From assembly GCA_902585605.1 (NCBI GenBank), contig CACIED010000006.1, positions 1 through 62,072 on the forward strand: a DNA stretch of 62,072 nucleotides, given 5' to 3'. The position numbers were made by a program, and so were the translations under genes. Source of the DNA: an uncultured Alphaproteobacteria bacterium (GTDB lineage: Bacteria; Pseudomonadota; Alphaproteobacteria; HIMB59; GCA-002718135). A model generated the notes under the pieces. It saw only the letters and a list, made by a program, of their open reading frames with translations, ran no database searches and was not told where the DNA came from. Positions 17,593-28,167 of this stretch are shown here, piece by piece (positions within the stretch are counted from its first letter, which is position 1; every line of letters starts with the position of its first letter).

Positions 17593-18369
17593 ATGATAAA
17601 CAAAAAATATCTTAAACTATTAAGATCTAAAGATAGGAAATATGGAGAAAACTTTATTTATAATGAAATAAGTAAAAATATAATTGATTCCCTAGATATT
17701 TTGAAAGTTCCATTTAATAATATTTTAGAAATTGGGATTAATGACAAATTAATTATTAATTTTCTAAAAGAAAGATTTCCTACTTGTTCAATAACAAGTG
17801 CTGATATTGATTTATCATTTTTTACTAAAAAGACAGATCGACAATATATAGAAGTTGATTTGGACGATTTACAAATTAAAGATAAAAAATTTGATTTAAT
17901 TTATAGTAATTTTTTTTGTCAATTAACATCCAATTTTGAGAAACTGATAAAAAATATCTTTCAAAGCCTAAATTCTAATGGGTTTTTTATAGCAACGATT
18001 CCAAGTGCTGAAAATATATATCAGCTTATAAATTCAATGTATGAAACAGATAATATTTTATACGGAGGTGCGTATCAAAGAGTTAATCCAAGTTTAGATA
18101 CAAATGATATTTTTAAACTACTTAAAATGTTTAACTTTGATGCACCTTTAATAAATAATAATAACTTTACTATTGAATATTCAGTTTTTAATAAACTACT
18201 TGATGATGTAAGATTTTTGAACTTGCCTTATGCAGGTAAGGATAAAAAAAATAATTTTGAAAATAAGAAATACTTTATTATTTTAGAGAAACAATTCAAA
18301 AAAAAATATTATAAAGATAATTTTAATCTTGATATAAATTTTAATACAATTTGTGCTTGGAAAAAATAA
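17593..18369 (+). CDS. NDUFAF5/BioC-like methyltransferase-fold protein
   Basis: A 258-aa class I methyltransferase-fold protein. The middle and C-terminal parts match the NDUFAF5 group: FDLIYSNFFCQ, FFIATIPSAENIYQL, AYQRVNPSLDTNDIFKLLKMFNF and YSVFNKLLDDVRFLN, ending in NTICAWKK. NDUFAF5 hydroxylates an Arg of the NDUFS7/NuoB subunit during complex I assembly. SAM motif I is degenerate (ILEIGIND where LDLGxGxG is expected), as also happens in this family. In other alphaproteobacteria it lies in the same neighbourhood as DUF1178 and ubiG. BioC is an alternative, but no bio genes are near. Confidence 0.7.
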   Translation: MINKKYLKLLRSKDRKYGENFIYNEISKNIIDSLDILKVPFNNILEIGINDKLIINFLKERFPTCSITSADIDLSFFTKKTDRQYIEVDLDDLQIKDKKFDLIYSNFFCQLTSNFEKLIKNIFQSLNSNGFFIATIPSAENIYQLINSMYETDNILYGGAYQRVNPSLDTNDIFKLLKMFNFDAPLINNNNFTIEYSVFNKLLDDVRFLNLPYAGKDKKNNFENKKYFIILEKQFKKKYYKDNFNLDINFNTICAWKK

Positions 18370-18371
18370 AA

Positions 18372-19583
18372 TTAAGATCTGTAATCAGCATTAATCTTTA
18401 AATATTCAAAAGTAAGATCATTTCCATGAACTGTGTGAGAATATTTACCCAAGTTTAATATTACATTGATTTCTATAGTTTTATTTTTCATATAATTATT
18501 AAGTTTTCTAATATTTAATTTTTTACTAATAGAACCATTTTCGCATACAACGTTTTTTCCAAACAAAACTTTAATTTTATTTTGATTTATATTTTCTTTA
18601 GTTTTGCCAATTGCCATTATTACTCTACCCCAATTTGCATCTTCCCCAGCTACAGCTGTTTTAACTAAAGGAGAATTAGCAATACTAAAAGCAATTTTTT
18701 TTGCTTGATTTTTTGATCTTGCATTTAAAACATTGACTCTAATTAGCTTAGAAACACCCTCACCGTCTTTAATTACTTGAAGAGATAAATCATGCATTAA
18801 TTCATATATTTTTTTATTTAGTATTTTAAAATTCTTTTTATTTAAATTTATATTTTTATTACCAACAGAAAACATCATTAAAGTATCACTTGTTGATGTA
18901 TCGCTATCTACAGTTATTGAATTAAATGTATTATCTAAATTATTTTTAAGTAATCTAGTCAATAACTGTTTTGAAATTTGACACTCTATAAATATATAGG
19001 CCAACATTGTTCCCATATTTGGTTGTATCATTCCTGATCCTTTTGCTATTCCATAAATTTTAAATGATTGATTGTTTAAGTTAATATTTTTAATTGATAC
19101 CTTTGGGAAAGTATCTGTTGTCATAATTGCCTTTGCGCTATCAATTAAACTATTTTTATTTTTAGAATTTATTTTTTCAAATTTATTAATAATTAAATTA
19201 GGATTAAATTTTTCGCCAATTACACCAGTAGATGATACTAATACTTCATTAGATTTGCATTTAATTTTTTTTGTTAATGCTTTTACGTACTTATCGATAA
19301 TTTTAAGACCATCTTTACCAGTATGAGCATTCGCATTACCAGAATTCACAACTAACGCTTTAGCTTTACCTTTGTTATTCAATTTATCCCAAATTATAGG
19401 GGCTGAAGGTGTTGATGTATTAGAATAAACGCAACACACATTTATAATTCTATTAAAAATTATTAATAAAAGATCTTTATCTTTTTTTTTAAATCCAGCA
19501 TTAAAAGTATAGATATTGAGGCCGCTAGGATTAAAATCTTTGATTTTTTTTGGCTTAAATATTGAAATCATTTTATTGACCAT
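18372..19583 (-). CDS. argJ: bifunctional glutamate N-acetyltransferase/amino-acid acetyltransferase
   Basis: A 403-aa N-terminal nucleophile enzyme moving acetyl from N-acetylornithine to glutamate in the arginine cycle. The self-cleavage site is KGSGMIQPNMGTMLAY with Thr192 as the nucleophile; the usual ATML is GTML here. NSGNANAHTGKDG and the VAGEDANWGRVIMAIG segment are diagnostic. The family end sequence TFEYLKINADYRS is intact. An alternative ATG four codons in (MISIFKPK) is possible. It is divergent from secA, as in several alphaproteobacteria. Confidence 0.94.
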   Translation of the reverse strand: MVNKMISIFKPKKIKDFNPSGLNIYTFNAGFKKKDKDLLLIIFNRIINVCCVYSNTSTPSAPIIWDKLNNKGKAKALVVNSGNANAHTGKDGLKIIDKYVKALTKKIKCKSNEVLVSSTGVIGEKFNPNLIINKFEKINSKNKNSLIDSAKAIMTTDTFPKVSIKNINLNNQSFKIYGIAKGSGMIQPNMGTMLAYIFIECQISKQLLTRLLKNNLDNTFNSITVDSDTSTSDTLMMFSVGNKNINLNKKNFKILNKKIYELMHDLSLQVIKDGEGVSKLIRVNVLNARSKNQAKKIAFSIANSPLVKTAVAGEDANWGRVIMAIGKTKENINQNKIKVLFGKNVVCENGSISKKLNIRKLNNYMKNKTIEINVILNLGKYSHTVHGNDLTFEYLKINADYRS

Positions 19584-19647
19584 ATTTTAGCTTAAATTCC
19601 TTTGTAGAAGAAATATTTTTCATATATTAACTGCCACTTATCATAAC

Positions 19648-22164
19648 ATGATTAATATTGTTAATAAATTATTTGGTTCTATAAAATCCAATTCACTTAA
19701 AAAATATGCGAATTTTGTTGAGAAAGTAAATAAACTGGAAGAAGAAATTTCTAAACTTTCTGATCAAGAATTAAAAGATAAAACAAATTACTTTAAAAAT
19801 AAATTTAATGAAACAGGATCGATAACTCAATCATTACCAGAAATATTTGCAGTAGTTAGAGAGACTTCAAAAAGAACATTAAATATGAGACACTATGATG
19901 TTCAAATAATAGGTGGAATGGTCTTATACGAAAATAAGATAACTGAAATGAAAACAGGAGAAGGAAAAACACTAGTTGCTACTCTAGCTGCTTATGCAAA
20001 TGCTATAGAAAACTTATCGGTACATATTATTACAGTTAATGATTATCTAGCAAAAAGAGATGCAGAATGGATGGGTCAAATATTTAATTTTCTTGGTCTT
20101 AGTGTTGGTTGTGTTACTTCTGAAACACATCATGAGGATAGATCTAACCAATATGATACTGATATTGTGTATGCAACTAATAATGAGATAGGATTTGATT
20201 ATTTAAGAGATAATTTGAAAAACGATTACAATAATTTATGTTTTAAAAAAAATGCATTTGCCATAGTTGATGAAGTCGATAGTATTTTAATTGATGAAGC
20301 TAGAACACCGCTAGTAATATCTGCTGAATCAAATTCTGATACAAATTTATTTCCAAAAATAGATAAAATTATAAAAATTCTTAGAGAAAATGATTTTGAA
20401 ATTAATGAAGAAAGTAAAAGTATTCTACTTACTACAGAAGGAATGGAATTTTGTGAAAAATTATTGAAAGAAAATGGAATTATTACAGAAGGTACACTTC
20501 AGGATTTAGGAAATATGGTTTTGAACCATAATATTATCCAAGCGCTTAGAGCCCATCATTTATTTATAAAAGATAAAGATTACATAATTAAAGATAGAAG
20601 TGTAGTCATAATTGATGAGTTAACTGGTAGAGCAATGGAAGGGAGAAGATATGGTGATGGCTTACATCAAGCAATAGAAGCAAAAGAAAATTTAGTGATC
20701 CAAAAAGAAAATCAAACTATTGCTGCTGTTACATATCAAAATTTTTTTAGAACCTATCATCGTCTGAGTGGAATGACAGGAACCGCCACAACAGAAGCGA
20801 AAGAATTTGAAAGTATATATGATTTGGAGGTTGTTGAAATTCCTCCCAACATTAAAGTAAATCGTATTGATAAAAATGATCAAATTTATATGACAAAAAG
20901 AGAAAAATACAATGCTGTGTTAGATCTTGTTAAGTCAAGAAATAAAATCAATCAACCAATCCTAATAGGAACTACATCAGTAGAAAATTCTATAAAGATT
21001 TCTGATTTATTAAAAAGAGAAAATCTAAAGCATAATATTCTAAATGCTAAAAATCATACGAGTGAAGCAAAAATTATTGAAGAAGCTGGAATGCCTGGCA
21101 ATATAACTATTTCAACTAATATGGCGGGAAGAGGTACTGACATTAAATTGGGGAATGGTGATGTTAATTTAAAAGAACAAGCAATTGCAGCAGGTGGTTT
21201 GCTCATAATTGGCACTGAAAGACACGAAAGTAGAAGAATAGATAATCAATTAAGAGGTAGGTCAGGTAGACAGGGTGATGTAGGAGAAAGTATTTTTTTC
21301 TTATCATTAGAAGATGATCTAATGAGAATATTTGGATCAAAAACTCTTGAAAATGTATTGTCAAAATTAGGCCTTAAAGATGGCGAGGTTATAACTCACT
21401 CAATGATTACTAAATCTTTAGAAAGAGCTCAACAAAAAGTTGAAAGTCATAATTTTGATATGAGAAAACAAATTTTAAAGTTTGACGATATATTGAATGA
21501 TCAAAGAAAAATAATTTATCAAAATAGAAAAGAAATTCTTAATACTAGTGATCAATCAAAAATAATTGAAGATATGATTGAAGATTATGTTGATAATTTA
21601 ATTGAAGAGTCTATTCCACCAAAAAAATATGCACACGAATGGGATGAAAGGCTTTTAAAAGAAAAAACAAAAGAGATATTTAATATAGATATTCCAGTCT
21701 CAAAATGGTTTGATGAAGAAGGTGTTGATGATGAAGAAATTAAAAAACGTTTGTTAGACGAAGTTAAACAGAAACATAAGGAAAAACAACATCAATATTC
21801 ATCTGATTTATTTAGATTTGCAGAAAAAAGAGTAATGTTATTTCAAATAGATAAAGATTGGAGAGATCATTTAGCAGCAATGGATTCATTACGGGGAAGT
21901 GTCAACTTAAGAGCCATGGGAGGCAAAGATCCATTTTATGAATATAAAAAAGAATCTTTTGATTATTTTGATGAAATGCTTTCAAATCAAAATGAAAAGG
22001 TATTAAAAACTTTATTTAATATCAAACTTGTGAGTGAAAACAATAATGATAAGAAAGATAAACAAACTACAAACCCACGAAGAATTATAACTAAAAAAAT
22101 AGGTAGGAATCAACCTTGTCCATGTGGTTCAGGAAAAAAATATAAACAATGCCATGGCAGTTAA
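19648..22164 (+). CDS. secA: preprotein translocase ATPase SecA
   Basis: An 838-aa motor that drives Sec-dependent export. Walker A is [13 protein letters not shown] (about 101-113), the DEAD-type motif II is [16 protein letters not shown], and the second helicase half carries [14 protein letters not shown] and [11 protein letters not shown]-terminal zinc-binding tail with the ligands of [14 protein letters not shown] is present, separated from the helical scaffold by a short linker, so the protein is shorter than the about 900 aa typical of the group. No SD precedes the ATG. The stop tetramer TTAA is shared with accA. Confidence 0.97.
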   Translation: MINIVNKLFGSIKSNSLKKYANFVEKVNKLEEEISKLSDQELKDKTNYFKNKFNETGSITQSLPEIFAVVRETSKRTLNMRHYDVQIIGGMVLYENKITEMKTGEGKTLVATLAAYANAIENLSVHIITVNDYLAKRDAEWMGQIFNFLGLSVGCVTSETHHEDRSNQYDTDIVYATNNEIGFDYLRDNLKNDYNNLCFKKNAFAIVDEVDSILIDEARTPLVISAESNSDTNLFPKIDKIIKILRENDFEINEESKSILLTTEGMEFCEKLLKENGIITEGTLQDLGNMVLNHNIIQALRAHHLFIKDKDYIIKDRSVVIIDELTGRAMEGRRYGDGLHQAIEAKENLVIQKENQTIAAVTYQNFFRTYHRLSGMTGTATTEAKEFESIYDLEVVEIPPNIKVNRIDKNDQIYMTKREKYNAVLDLVKSRNKINQPILIGTTSVENSIKISDLLKRENLKHNILNAKNHTSEAKIIEEAGMPGNITISTNMAGRGTDIKLGNGDVNLKEQAIAAGGLLIIGTERHESRRIDNQLRGRSGRQGDVGESIFFLSLEDDLMRIFGSKTLENVLSKLGLKDGEVITHSMITKSLERAQQKVESHNFDMRKQILKFDDILNDQRKIIYQNRKEILNTSDQSKIIEDMIEDYVDNLIEESIPPKKYAHEWDERLLKEKTKEIFNIDIPVSKWFDEEGVDDEEIKKRLLDEVKQKHKEKQHQYSSDLFRFAEKRVMLFQIDKDWRDHLAAMDSLRGSVNLRAMGGKDPFYEYKKESFDYFDEMLSNQNEKVLKTLFNIKLVSENNNDKKDKQTTNPRRIITKKIGRNQPCPCGSGKKYKQCHGS

Positions 22165-23099
22165 ATATCAGAGGTAATATTTAAATATTTTTCTTTTCTT
22201 GTTTGAATTAATTCATTTATTGAAATTTGCTTAAGCTCTTTAATTAAATTAATGATCTTTTCTTTTATTATTTCTGCTTGTTTCCTTGGGTGTCTGTGTG
22301 CTCCACCGTATGGTTCTGGAATAATATCATCAATAATTTTAAATTTTTTACAATCTGCTGATGTTAATTTTAAAGTTTTTGCCGCTTCCTGAGAAAATTG
22401 TGTATTTCTCCATAAAATTGAAGCGCATCCTTCAGGAGAAATAACTGAATATATTGAATGTTCTAACATTAAAACTCTATCTGAGGTGGCTATTCCTATT
22501 GCACCACCTGAGCCACCTTCCCCAATTATGATAGATATTGTTGGAATTTTGGTTTTTAAAAAATGAAGTATTGACTGTGCAATAGATTCTGATTGACCTC
22601 TTTCCTCGGCATCTTTACCTGGAAAAGCTCCGGCAGTATCAACAAATGATATCAAAGGTAATCTAAATTTTTCTGCTAATTTTAATAATCTTTGAACTTT
22701 TCTATATCCTTCTGGTTTAGCCATTCCAAAGTTATGCTTAATTCTTGTCTCCATAGTATTCCCTTTTTCTGTTCCTATAAAAAAAACAGAATTACCATCA
22801 ATTTTTGCTAAACCACCTACAATTGCATTATCATCAGCATATTTTTTATCTCCATGCAAAAGAATTACATCATTAAAAATTTTTATTATATAATCTAATG
22901 TATGCGGTCTGTCACCATGTCGAGAAACTTGAACCTTTTGCCAAGGATCTAGGTTTGAATAAATTTTTTTAAATAATTCATATTTTTCATTATTTAATTT
23001 TTTTATTTTATCAAAATTTAATTCTTGATTATTATTTAATTGAGCTAATATTTTTTCAATTTTTTCTATTTCATTTTCAAATTCAAAGTATTTGATCAT
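22161..23099 (-). CDS. accA: acetyl-CoA carboxylase carboxyltransferase subunit alpha
   Basis: A 312-aa subunit that with AccD transfers carboxyl from biotin to acetyl-CoA in fatty acid synthesis. Family features are the N-terminal FExEIxKIE helix, [41 protein letters not shown], the oxyanion-forming [12 protein letters not shown] and [31 protein letters not shown]. Length is typical. It overlaps the preceding minus-strand secreted-protein gene by 4 nt. Confidence 0.96.
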   Translation of the reverse strand: MIKYFEFENEIEKIEKILAQLNNNQELNFDKIKKLNNEKYELFKKIYSNLDPWQKVQVSRHGDRPHTLDYIIKIFNDVILLHGDKKYADDNAIVGGLAKIDGNSVFFIGTEKGNTMETRIKHNFGMAKPEGYRKVQRLLKLAEKFRLPLISFVDTAGAFPGKDAEERGQSESIAQSILHFLKTKIPTISIIIGEGGSGGAIGIATSDRVLMLEHSIYSVISPEGCASILWRNTQFSQEAAKTLKLTSADCKKFKIIDDIIPEPYGGAHRHPRKQAEIIKEKIINLIKELKQISINELIQTRKEKYLNITSDI

Positions 23100-24856
23100 A
23101 TTATAAATTTATAATTTTTGAAAACTTCTAAAATTATATTTCTAAAAAGCACTCCATCATTATATTGCAGATATCCATTTAGTATAAGCTTTAGATGCTC
23201 TGGATGTATATTATTCCACTCTTTGTCATTTAAGGAAATTAATGAATAAAAAAGATACTTTTCATAATCTTTATTAAGAACACTATCATTGATCTCATTA
23301 AGAAGAAAAATTGATGGCATTGATCTATCATCAAAAATTTTATTTAGATTTATATCAGTATTAGGTTTTATTTCTAAACTCATAACATCCTTAAGAACAT
23401 ATAGTAATTCGGCATTATGATTATCTTGATTAGATGTATATGTATTTAGGGTTAAGTTTATAGAATTGATGAAAGAATTAAGATCATTAGAAGAATATAA
23501 ATCTAATAAAATTCTAGAATAAATACTTTTTGAATCTACTTGCTTAGCGTTTTCATACAATTCTATCCAGTAAACTGCATTTTCAAAATTATTATTAAAA
23601 ATATAAGCCAAAGCTATTTGAGGTCCATAAATTATATTTTCGGAAGTAGCTTCAATTGAAGTCAGCATATTATTTGATAATTTATAAGCAATTTCCTCTA
23701 AATTATTTTTTTTCGCAAAATTCCAAAATTTTATTAAAATATTTAATCTGTCGTTAGGAAAAATTTGAATATTTACTAACTGAAATAAAAAAGCCATACT
23801 CATTTCATTGTTATCCGAAAATGTATTTAGTGTTTCCTTTGGATTATTTAATTGATCTGAATTAAAATCTGCTGACATATATAAAGCTGCTAAGCTATCT
23901 ATATTTATTTGATTTTCTAAAAAACTTTCATTTGCAGCTTTAATTCTTAAATCAATTGGTGAAGCTTGATTTAATATTATTGGTATTGAAAGATTTTTTT
24001 TATCTAGTTCATAAAAATCATGTGAAAAAGGAAGTTCTGCAATTCTTGTCATAGCTCCATATAAAAATATTAATTCTCGATTAATTTGCAGTTTCTTAAT
24101 TTCATTATTTATATTTATCTTATCTGATGAATTAGATAAAAGTGAAAATAAATATTGATAATAATTATCTAAATTTTTTTCTGATTCTAACAAAATTGAA
24201 TTTAATAAACTAGCTTCTGAATAATTATCATTCAACATTAAACAAAATATATCAAGTTTCTCTAAATAGAAAAAATCTATTTTTACTTTTGTATCTAATT
24301 CTTCTTTAAAGTCACACGCTTCGTTTAATTGGAAAGTTGATAAAAGATAATTTAGTTTAATTTTTATATAGAAACTATAATTTTTATCATCACTAAATTC
24401 ATATGATTCAACTAATTCATAAGACTTATTAATTTGACCAATAGACTGTAAGTAATTAATTACTAAGAAAAAAATTTCCTTATCTTTTTCTACTTCAAGA
24501 TTTAATTTGAGATTTTCTAAAACTTCTACCATTTCTTTTTGTAAAATTTTTGAATTAATTTTTTGAAGATTTTCTAAATATTTTTTTAAATCTTTTGTTT
24601 CATTTTTCCGAATAAAATTATCTTTTACAATTTCAATTTGTGTTACTTCAACTGCATTAGTTTCAATTTCATTTGTGTCATTTAAGTTTTCAACTTCTTC
24701 TTCAATTTCTTCCACTTCATTTATATTATCTAATACCATTTGATCAAGACTCTTACTTTCATATAAATTAATTACTTCTACTTCAGCATTATTTTCTTCA
24801 TTTGCGAAAATAGAATTTGAAAAAAGAATTAAGATTATAATAAAGATTAGTTTCAT
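23096..24856 (-). CDS. secreted helical-repeat (solenoid-like) protein of unknown function
   Basis: A 586-aa protein with a signal peptide (MKLIFIIILILFSNSIFA, cleavage near 18/19) followed by an acidic Glu/Asn-rich segment (about 20-70) and a long, mostly helical region with TPR-like spacing (for example YQYLFSLLSNSSD, SLAALYMSADFNS, IALAYIFNNNFENAVYWIELYENA). No enzyme motif is visible. I infer a periplasmic scaffold or binding protein. It sits between accA and a 42-aa membrane peptide, in the interval where other alphaproteobacteria often carry xerD; the downstream overlap with accA is 4 nt and the upstream one ATGA-type. Confidence 0.65.
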   Translation of the reverse strand: MKLIFIIILILFSNSIFANEENNAEVEVINLYESKSLDQMVLDNINEVEEIEEEVENLNDTNEIETNAVEVTQIEIVKDNFIRKNETKDLKKYLENLQKINSKILQKEMVEVLENLKLNLEVEKDKEIFFLVINYLQSIGQINKSYELVESYEFSDDKNYSFYIKIKLNYLLSTFQLNEACDFKEELDTKVKIDFFYLEKLDIFCLMLNDNYSEASLLNSILLESEKNLDNYYQYLFSLLSNSSDKININNEIKKLQINRELIFLYGAMTRIAELPFSHDFYELDKKNLSIPIILNQASPIDLRIKAANESFLENQINIDSLAALYMSADFNSDQLNNPKETLNTFSDNNEMSMAFLFQLVNIQIFPNDRLNILIKFWNFAKKNNLEEIAYKLSNNMLTSIEATSENIIYGPQIALAYIFNNNFENAVYWIELYENAKQVDSKSIYSRILLDLYSSNDLNSFINSINLTLNTYTSNQDNHNAELLYVLKDVMSLEIKPNTDINLNKIFDDRSMPSIFLLNEINDSVLNKDYEKYLFYSLISLNDKEWNNIHPEHLKLILNGYLQYNDGVLFRNIILEVFKNYKFII

Positions 24857-24981
24857 TTTAATTTTAAGCTATACTTCTCAGTAATAATTGTTGAAGGTGA
24901 AGGAATTTCAATCATGTATAGAGTAGAAATAATGATCATTGTTAGTATGACAAAAAAATATATAATGTAACTGTTTTTCAT
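24853..24981 (-). CDS. 42-aa single-span membrane peptide
   Basis: A short frame beginning MKNSYIIYFFVILTMIIIST, that is, a Lys-Asn start and one hydrophobic helix (about 5-23), then MIEIPSPSTIITEKYSLKLK. The TGA stop overlaps the next gene's ATG by 3 nt in an ATGA arrangement, typical of translational coupling and hard to expect by chance. Pro/Ser-Pro after the helix followed by a charged tail suggests an N-in membrane anchor with a periplasmic end, perhaps a partner of the secreted 586-aa protein. I know no function. Position beside aroK across the divergent gap is a place where small proteins occur in relatives. Confidence 0.6.
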   Translation of the reverse strand: MKNSYIIYFFVILTMIIISTLYMIEIPSPSTIITEKYSLKLK

Positions 24982-25073
24982 ATGTGCTATTAAAAAATGA
25001 CTAATATATGTTTTTATCATTTTTTTAAGTTTTTTCTAAATTCAACAAAATTTTGTCAATAATAAGAAATAAT

Positions 25074-25610
25074 ATGTATGATCTAGCAAAGATTAAAAAG
25101 AAAAATATTTGTATTATGGGCCTAATGGGCTCAGGAAAATCCATAATTGGAAAAGATTTGAGCAAATATCTCAACTTACAGTTCTATGATACTGATAAAG
25201 AAATAGAACTAAAAACGAAAAAAAGTATAAATACAATTTTTAAAGAAGATGGAGAGGATTATTTCAGATATATTGAAGAAAAAATATGTTTAGAATTATT
25301 AACATACAATAATTGTGTTATTTCTTTAGGTGGTGGAAGTATTATTAATAAAAAAATTAGAAAAGTAGTTAAGCAAAATTCTTACTCTATTTATTTACAA
25401 GTGCAACTAAACAATTTAATATTAAGACTAAAATCTTCAAAGAAAAGACCGCTTTTAAATAAAAATATAAATAAAATAGAAATATTAAAAAATCTCTATG
25501 ATGAAAGAAAAAAATTTTATGAAAGAGCTGATTTAATTATAAATAATAATAATGATAAAGTTAAATCCTTAGAAAAAATTAAATCTCAACTTAATTCTTA
25601 TGCAAAATAA
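25074..25610 (+). CDS. aroK: shikimate kinase
   Basis: A 178-aa P-loop kinase phosphorylating shikimate for aromatic amino acid synthesis. Walker A is GLMGSGKS (16-23 from the chosen ATG), the substrate-binding Asp lies in FYDTDKEIE, and ISLGGGSI and the LID pattern SSKKRPLL are present. I chose ATG 25074; an in-frame TTG at 25053 would add seven residues with no family support. It overlaps aroB by 11 nt, the usual aroK-aroB pair. Confidence 0.92.
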   Translation: MYDLAKIKKKNICIMGLMGSGKSIIGKDLSKYLNLQFYDTDKEIELKTKKSINTIFKEDGEDYFRYIEEKICLELLTYNNCVISLGGGSIINKKIRKVVKQNSYSIYLQVQLNNLILRLKSSKKRPLLNKNINKIEILKNLYDERKKFYERADLIINNNNDKVKSLEKIKSQLNSYAK

Positions 25611-26667
25611 ATTATTTATCAAAAATAAAAAATTAAATACTGAAATATTAATTAAAAAGAATCATATTTCTAAATTTATTAACGATATAGTAAAAAATAA
25701 CGAAAAAGTATTTTGTATTATAGATTCAAAAATTAGAAAATACTTAAATTATAATAAGCAAAAAAAAATAAAAATTATTTCCATTAAATGTGGAGAAAAA
25801 GTTAAAACTTTTGATAAATACAAATATCTTACAGAAAAACTAATTAAAACTAATGTAAATAGAAAATCTGCAATTATTGCTATTGGTGGGGGTACATTAG
25901 GTGATTTAGTTGGTTTTGTTTCTAGTACACTTTTAAGAGGTTTAGATTTCTATCTAATACCTACAACACTTTTGTCTCAAGTAGACAGTTCTATTGGAGG
26001 AAAAAATGGAATAAATACAAGTGATGGAAAAAATTTACTTGGGACTTTCCATCAACCAAAGAAAGTATTGATTGATATCTCTGTTTTAAATAGCTTAACA
26101 AAGAAGGAAATAAGATCTGGATATGTAGAAATAATAAAACATGCATTAATCAAAGATTATTCGTTTTTTTGTTGGTTAGAGGAAAATACAAAAAGATTAC
26201 TTAATTTAGATAAATCTGTCTTAGAAAAAGCAATTTATAAATCAATAATGATAAAACTTTTCTACGTAATAAAAGATGAAAAAGAATTTTTATTAAACAA
26301 TAATTCTAGAGCAATGTTAAATTTTGGACACACTATTGGCCATGCAATAGAAAGTCATTATAATTATAAAAAATTTAATCATGGCGAAGCTATTGCTATT
26401 GGTATGGTTACTGAAGCTAAAATATCCAATTATCTTGGTCTTCTATCAAATAATGAATTAGAAAGAATAATCAAACATTTCACTAAATATAAGCTTAAAA
26501 TATTTGATAAAGTATTGAAAAATAAAATTTTGATAAGATACTTATCCAAAGATAAAAAAAATACACTAGATAATATAAATTTTTCATTAATTGATAAAAT
26601 AGGGAGTTCAATTTTTTACAAAAAATTAAATAAAAATAAAGTTTATAAAATTTTAAAAAAAATTTAA
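25600..26667 (+). CDS. aroB: 3-dehydroquinate synthase
   Basis: A 355-aa NAD- and metal-dependent enzyme converting DAHP to dehydroquinate. Motifs are IAIGGGTLGDLVGFVSST, the LIPTTLLSQVDSSIGGKNGIN loop, and the metal-ligand region NFGHTIGHAIES with HGEAIAIGM. Size is normal. It starts inside the end of aroK and its stop directly abuts the start of the CNNM gene, so aroK-aroB-CNNM is one transcription unit, as in many alphaproteobacteria. Confidence 0.95.
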   Translation: MQNKLFIKNKKLNTEILIKKNHISKFINDIVKNNEKVFCIIDSKIRKYLNYNKQKKIKIISIKCGEKVKTFDKYKYLTEKLIKTNVNRKSAIIAIGGGTLGDLVGFVSSTLLRGLDFYLIPTTLLSQVDSSIGGKNGINTSDGKNLLGTFHQPKKVLIDISVLNSLTKKEIRSGYVEIIKHALIKDYSFFCWLEENTKRLLNLDKSVLEKAIYKSIMIKLFYVIKDEKEFLLNNNSRAMLNFGHTIGHAIESHYNYKKFNHGEAIAIGMVTEAKISNYLGLLSNNELERIIKHFTKYKLKIFDKVLKNKILIRYLSKDKKNTLDNINFSLIDKIGSSIFYKKLNKNKVYKILKKI

Positions 26668-27915
26668 ATGACTAGTATATTTCTTCTTTCATTATTAATA
26701 ATTCTTGTAATTCTATCAGGTTTTTTATCAGGATCTGAAACTGCAATAACCGCAACTTCTAAAGCTAGAATTCTCTATAAGAAGAAAAAAGGTAGTAAAA
26801 GAGCTGGGTATGTACTGGAACTACTAGACAAAAAAGATAATGTAATATCTACACTGCTACTATCAAACAATTTAGTTAATATTCTAGCATCCTCTCTTGC
26901 TACAGCATTTTTTTATGATCTTTTTGGTGTAGAAGGTATTTTTTTTGCAACTCTAATTATGACAGTTATAATTGTAATATTTGCTGAAGTTCTTCCTAAA
27001 ACTTATGCTATTAATAGACCCAATAGAACTGCGTTATTAATTTCTCCAATTATTTATTATTTAAATAAAATTTTATTTATTTTTGTTTTTGTAATTAATT
27101 TAATTGTAAGATTAATTTTTAGAAAAAATGATAGTGATATAAAAAATAACGATCTTCAGTCAGAAGAAGAATTAAAAGGAGTAATAGATCTCTATAAAAC
27201 TTCAAATCCAGATTATGAGCAAGAAAAGGATATGTTACAAAGCATATTACAATTGAACGATATAACTGTTGAAGAAATTTTTACACATCGAAAAAATATT
27301 TATTCAATAGATTCATCTCTTAAAACTAATGAAATTATAAAAAAAATTAATAACTCTAGATATACCCGTATTCCATTTTGGAAAGATAATCCTGAAAATA
27401 TAATAGGTTTATTGAACGTTAGAGCTTTAAATATTGATTTAAAGAATCATAATGAATCAAAAGAAATTATTTTTGATAAAATTTCAAATCCATGGTTTAT
27501 TCCTGAAACTACAAATCTATTAGAACAATTGGTAGAATTTAAAAAAAGAAAAGAACACTTAGCATTTGTTGTTGATGAATTTGGTGAATTACTTGGACTA
27601 ATAACTTTAGAGGATATTATTGAAGAAATAGTTGGTGAAATTGTAGATGAAATTGATGTACCAGAAAATGATTTTAAACTAAATAACTATGGAAAGATGA
27701 TAATTAATGGTGAAAAAAATATTAGAGATTTATACAAAAGTTTTGATTTAGACCCACCAGAAATTGAGTCATCTACAATAGCTGGGTATATTTTAGATAT
27801 GTCAAAAAAAATACCTTCATATGGAGAATTATTTAAAGATAATTTTTTTACTTACAAGATTTTATCACACTCAAAAAAACAAATATCTAAGGTTGAAATT
27901 TCAAAAATTAATTAA
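26668..27915 (+). CDS. CNNM/CorC-type transporter-associated protein (DUF21, CBS pair, CorC_HlyC)
   Basis: A 415-aa membrane protein. N-terminal DUF21/CNNM domain with about four helices (1-150) including SGFLSGSETAITATSKARI; a CBS pair (about 205-330) with RYTRIPFW and EHLAFVVDEFGELLGLITLEDIIEEIVGEI; and a CorC_HlyC domain at the end (about 340-415). CNNM proteins bind Mg-ATP through the CBS pair and take part in Mg2+ efflux or homeostasis; the haemolysin label is historical. It follows aroB without a gap and overlaps convergent bolA by 8 nt in the palindrome TTAATTAA. Confidence 0.88.
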   Translation: MTSIFLLSLLIILVILSGFLSGSETAITATSKARILYKKKKGSKRAGYVLELLDKKDNVISTLLLSNNLVNILASSLATAFFYDLFGVEGIFFATLIMTVIIVIFAEVLPKTYAINRPNRTALLISPIIYYLNKILFIFVFVINLIVRLIFRKNDSDIKNNDLQSEEELKGVIDLYKTSNPDYEQEKDMLQSILQLNDITVEEIFTHRKNIYSIDSSLKTNEIIKKINNSRYTRIPFWKDNPENIIGLLNVRALNIDLKNHNESKEIIFDKISNPWFIPETTNLLEQLVEFKKRKEHLAFVVDEFGELLGLITLEDIIEEIVGEIVDEIDVPENDFKLNNYGKMIINGEKNIRDLYKSFDLDPPEIESSTIAGYILDMSKKIPSYGELFKDNFFTYKILSHSKKQISKVEISKIN

Positions 27916-28165
27916 TTTTGATTTCTAAAGAATGTAATCCACTTTTAAATTCTTCTTCAAGTAAACAATTGATAAACCTATGAATATTTAATCTATTATA
28001 TGGGGAATTATCTTTTTTTGTCATTATGATCTTAATATGAGTTTCACCACTACCGGTAAAATTATTATGCCCTTTATGCAAATTTGAATTGTCAATAATT
28101 TCTAATAAAAAATTATCAAATTTATTTGATAATATTTTATCAATTCTTTGCATACGATTCATCAT
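27908..28165 (-). CDS. bolA: BolA family protein
   Basis: An 85-aa BolA-fold protein: RIDKILSNKF (helix 1), SNLHKGHNNF then THIKIIM (central strands), and NRLNIHRFINCLLEEEF with the conserved His-containing helix, followed by HSLEIKI. BolA proteins bind [2Fe-2S] clusters with monothiol glutaredoxins and act in iron sensing. The first Met (28165) and Mets at 28162 and 28153 are all possible starts; the last gives the most family-like N terminus. It is divergent from, and almost touches, the DnaJ-like gene. Confidence 0.9.
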   Translation of the reverse strand: MMNRMQRIDKILSNKFDNFLLEIIDNSNLHKGHNNFTGSGETHIKIIMTKKDNSPYNRLNIHRFINCLLEEEFKSGLHSLEIKIN

Positions 28166-28167
28166 TT

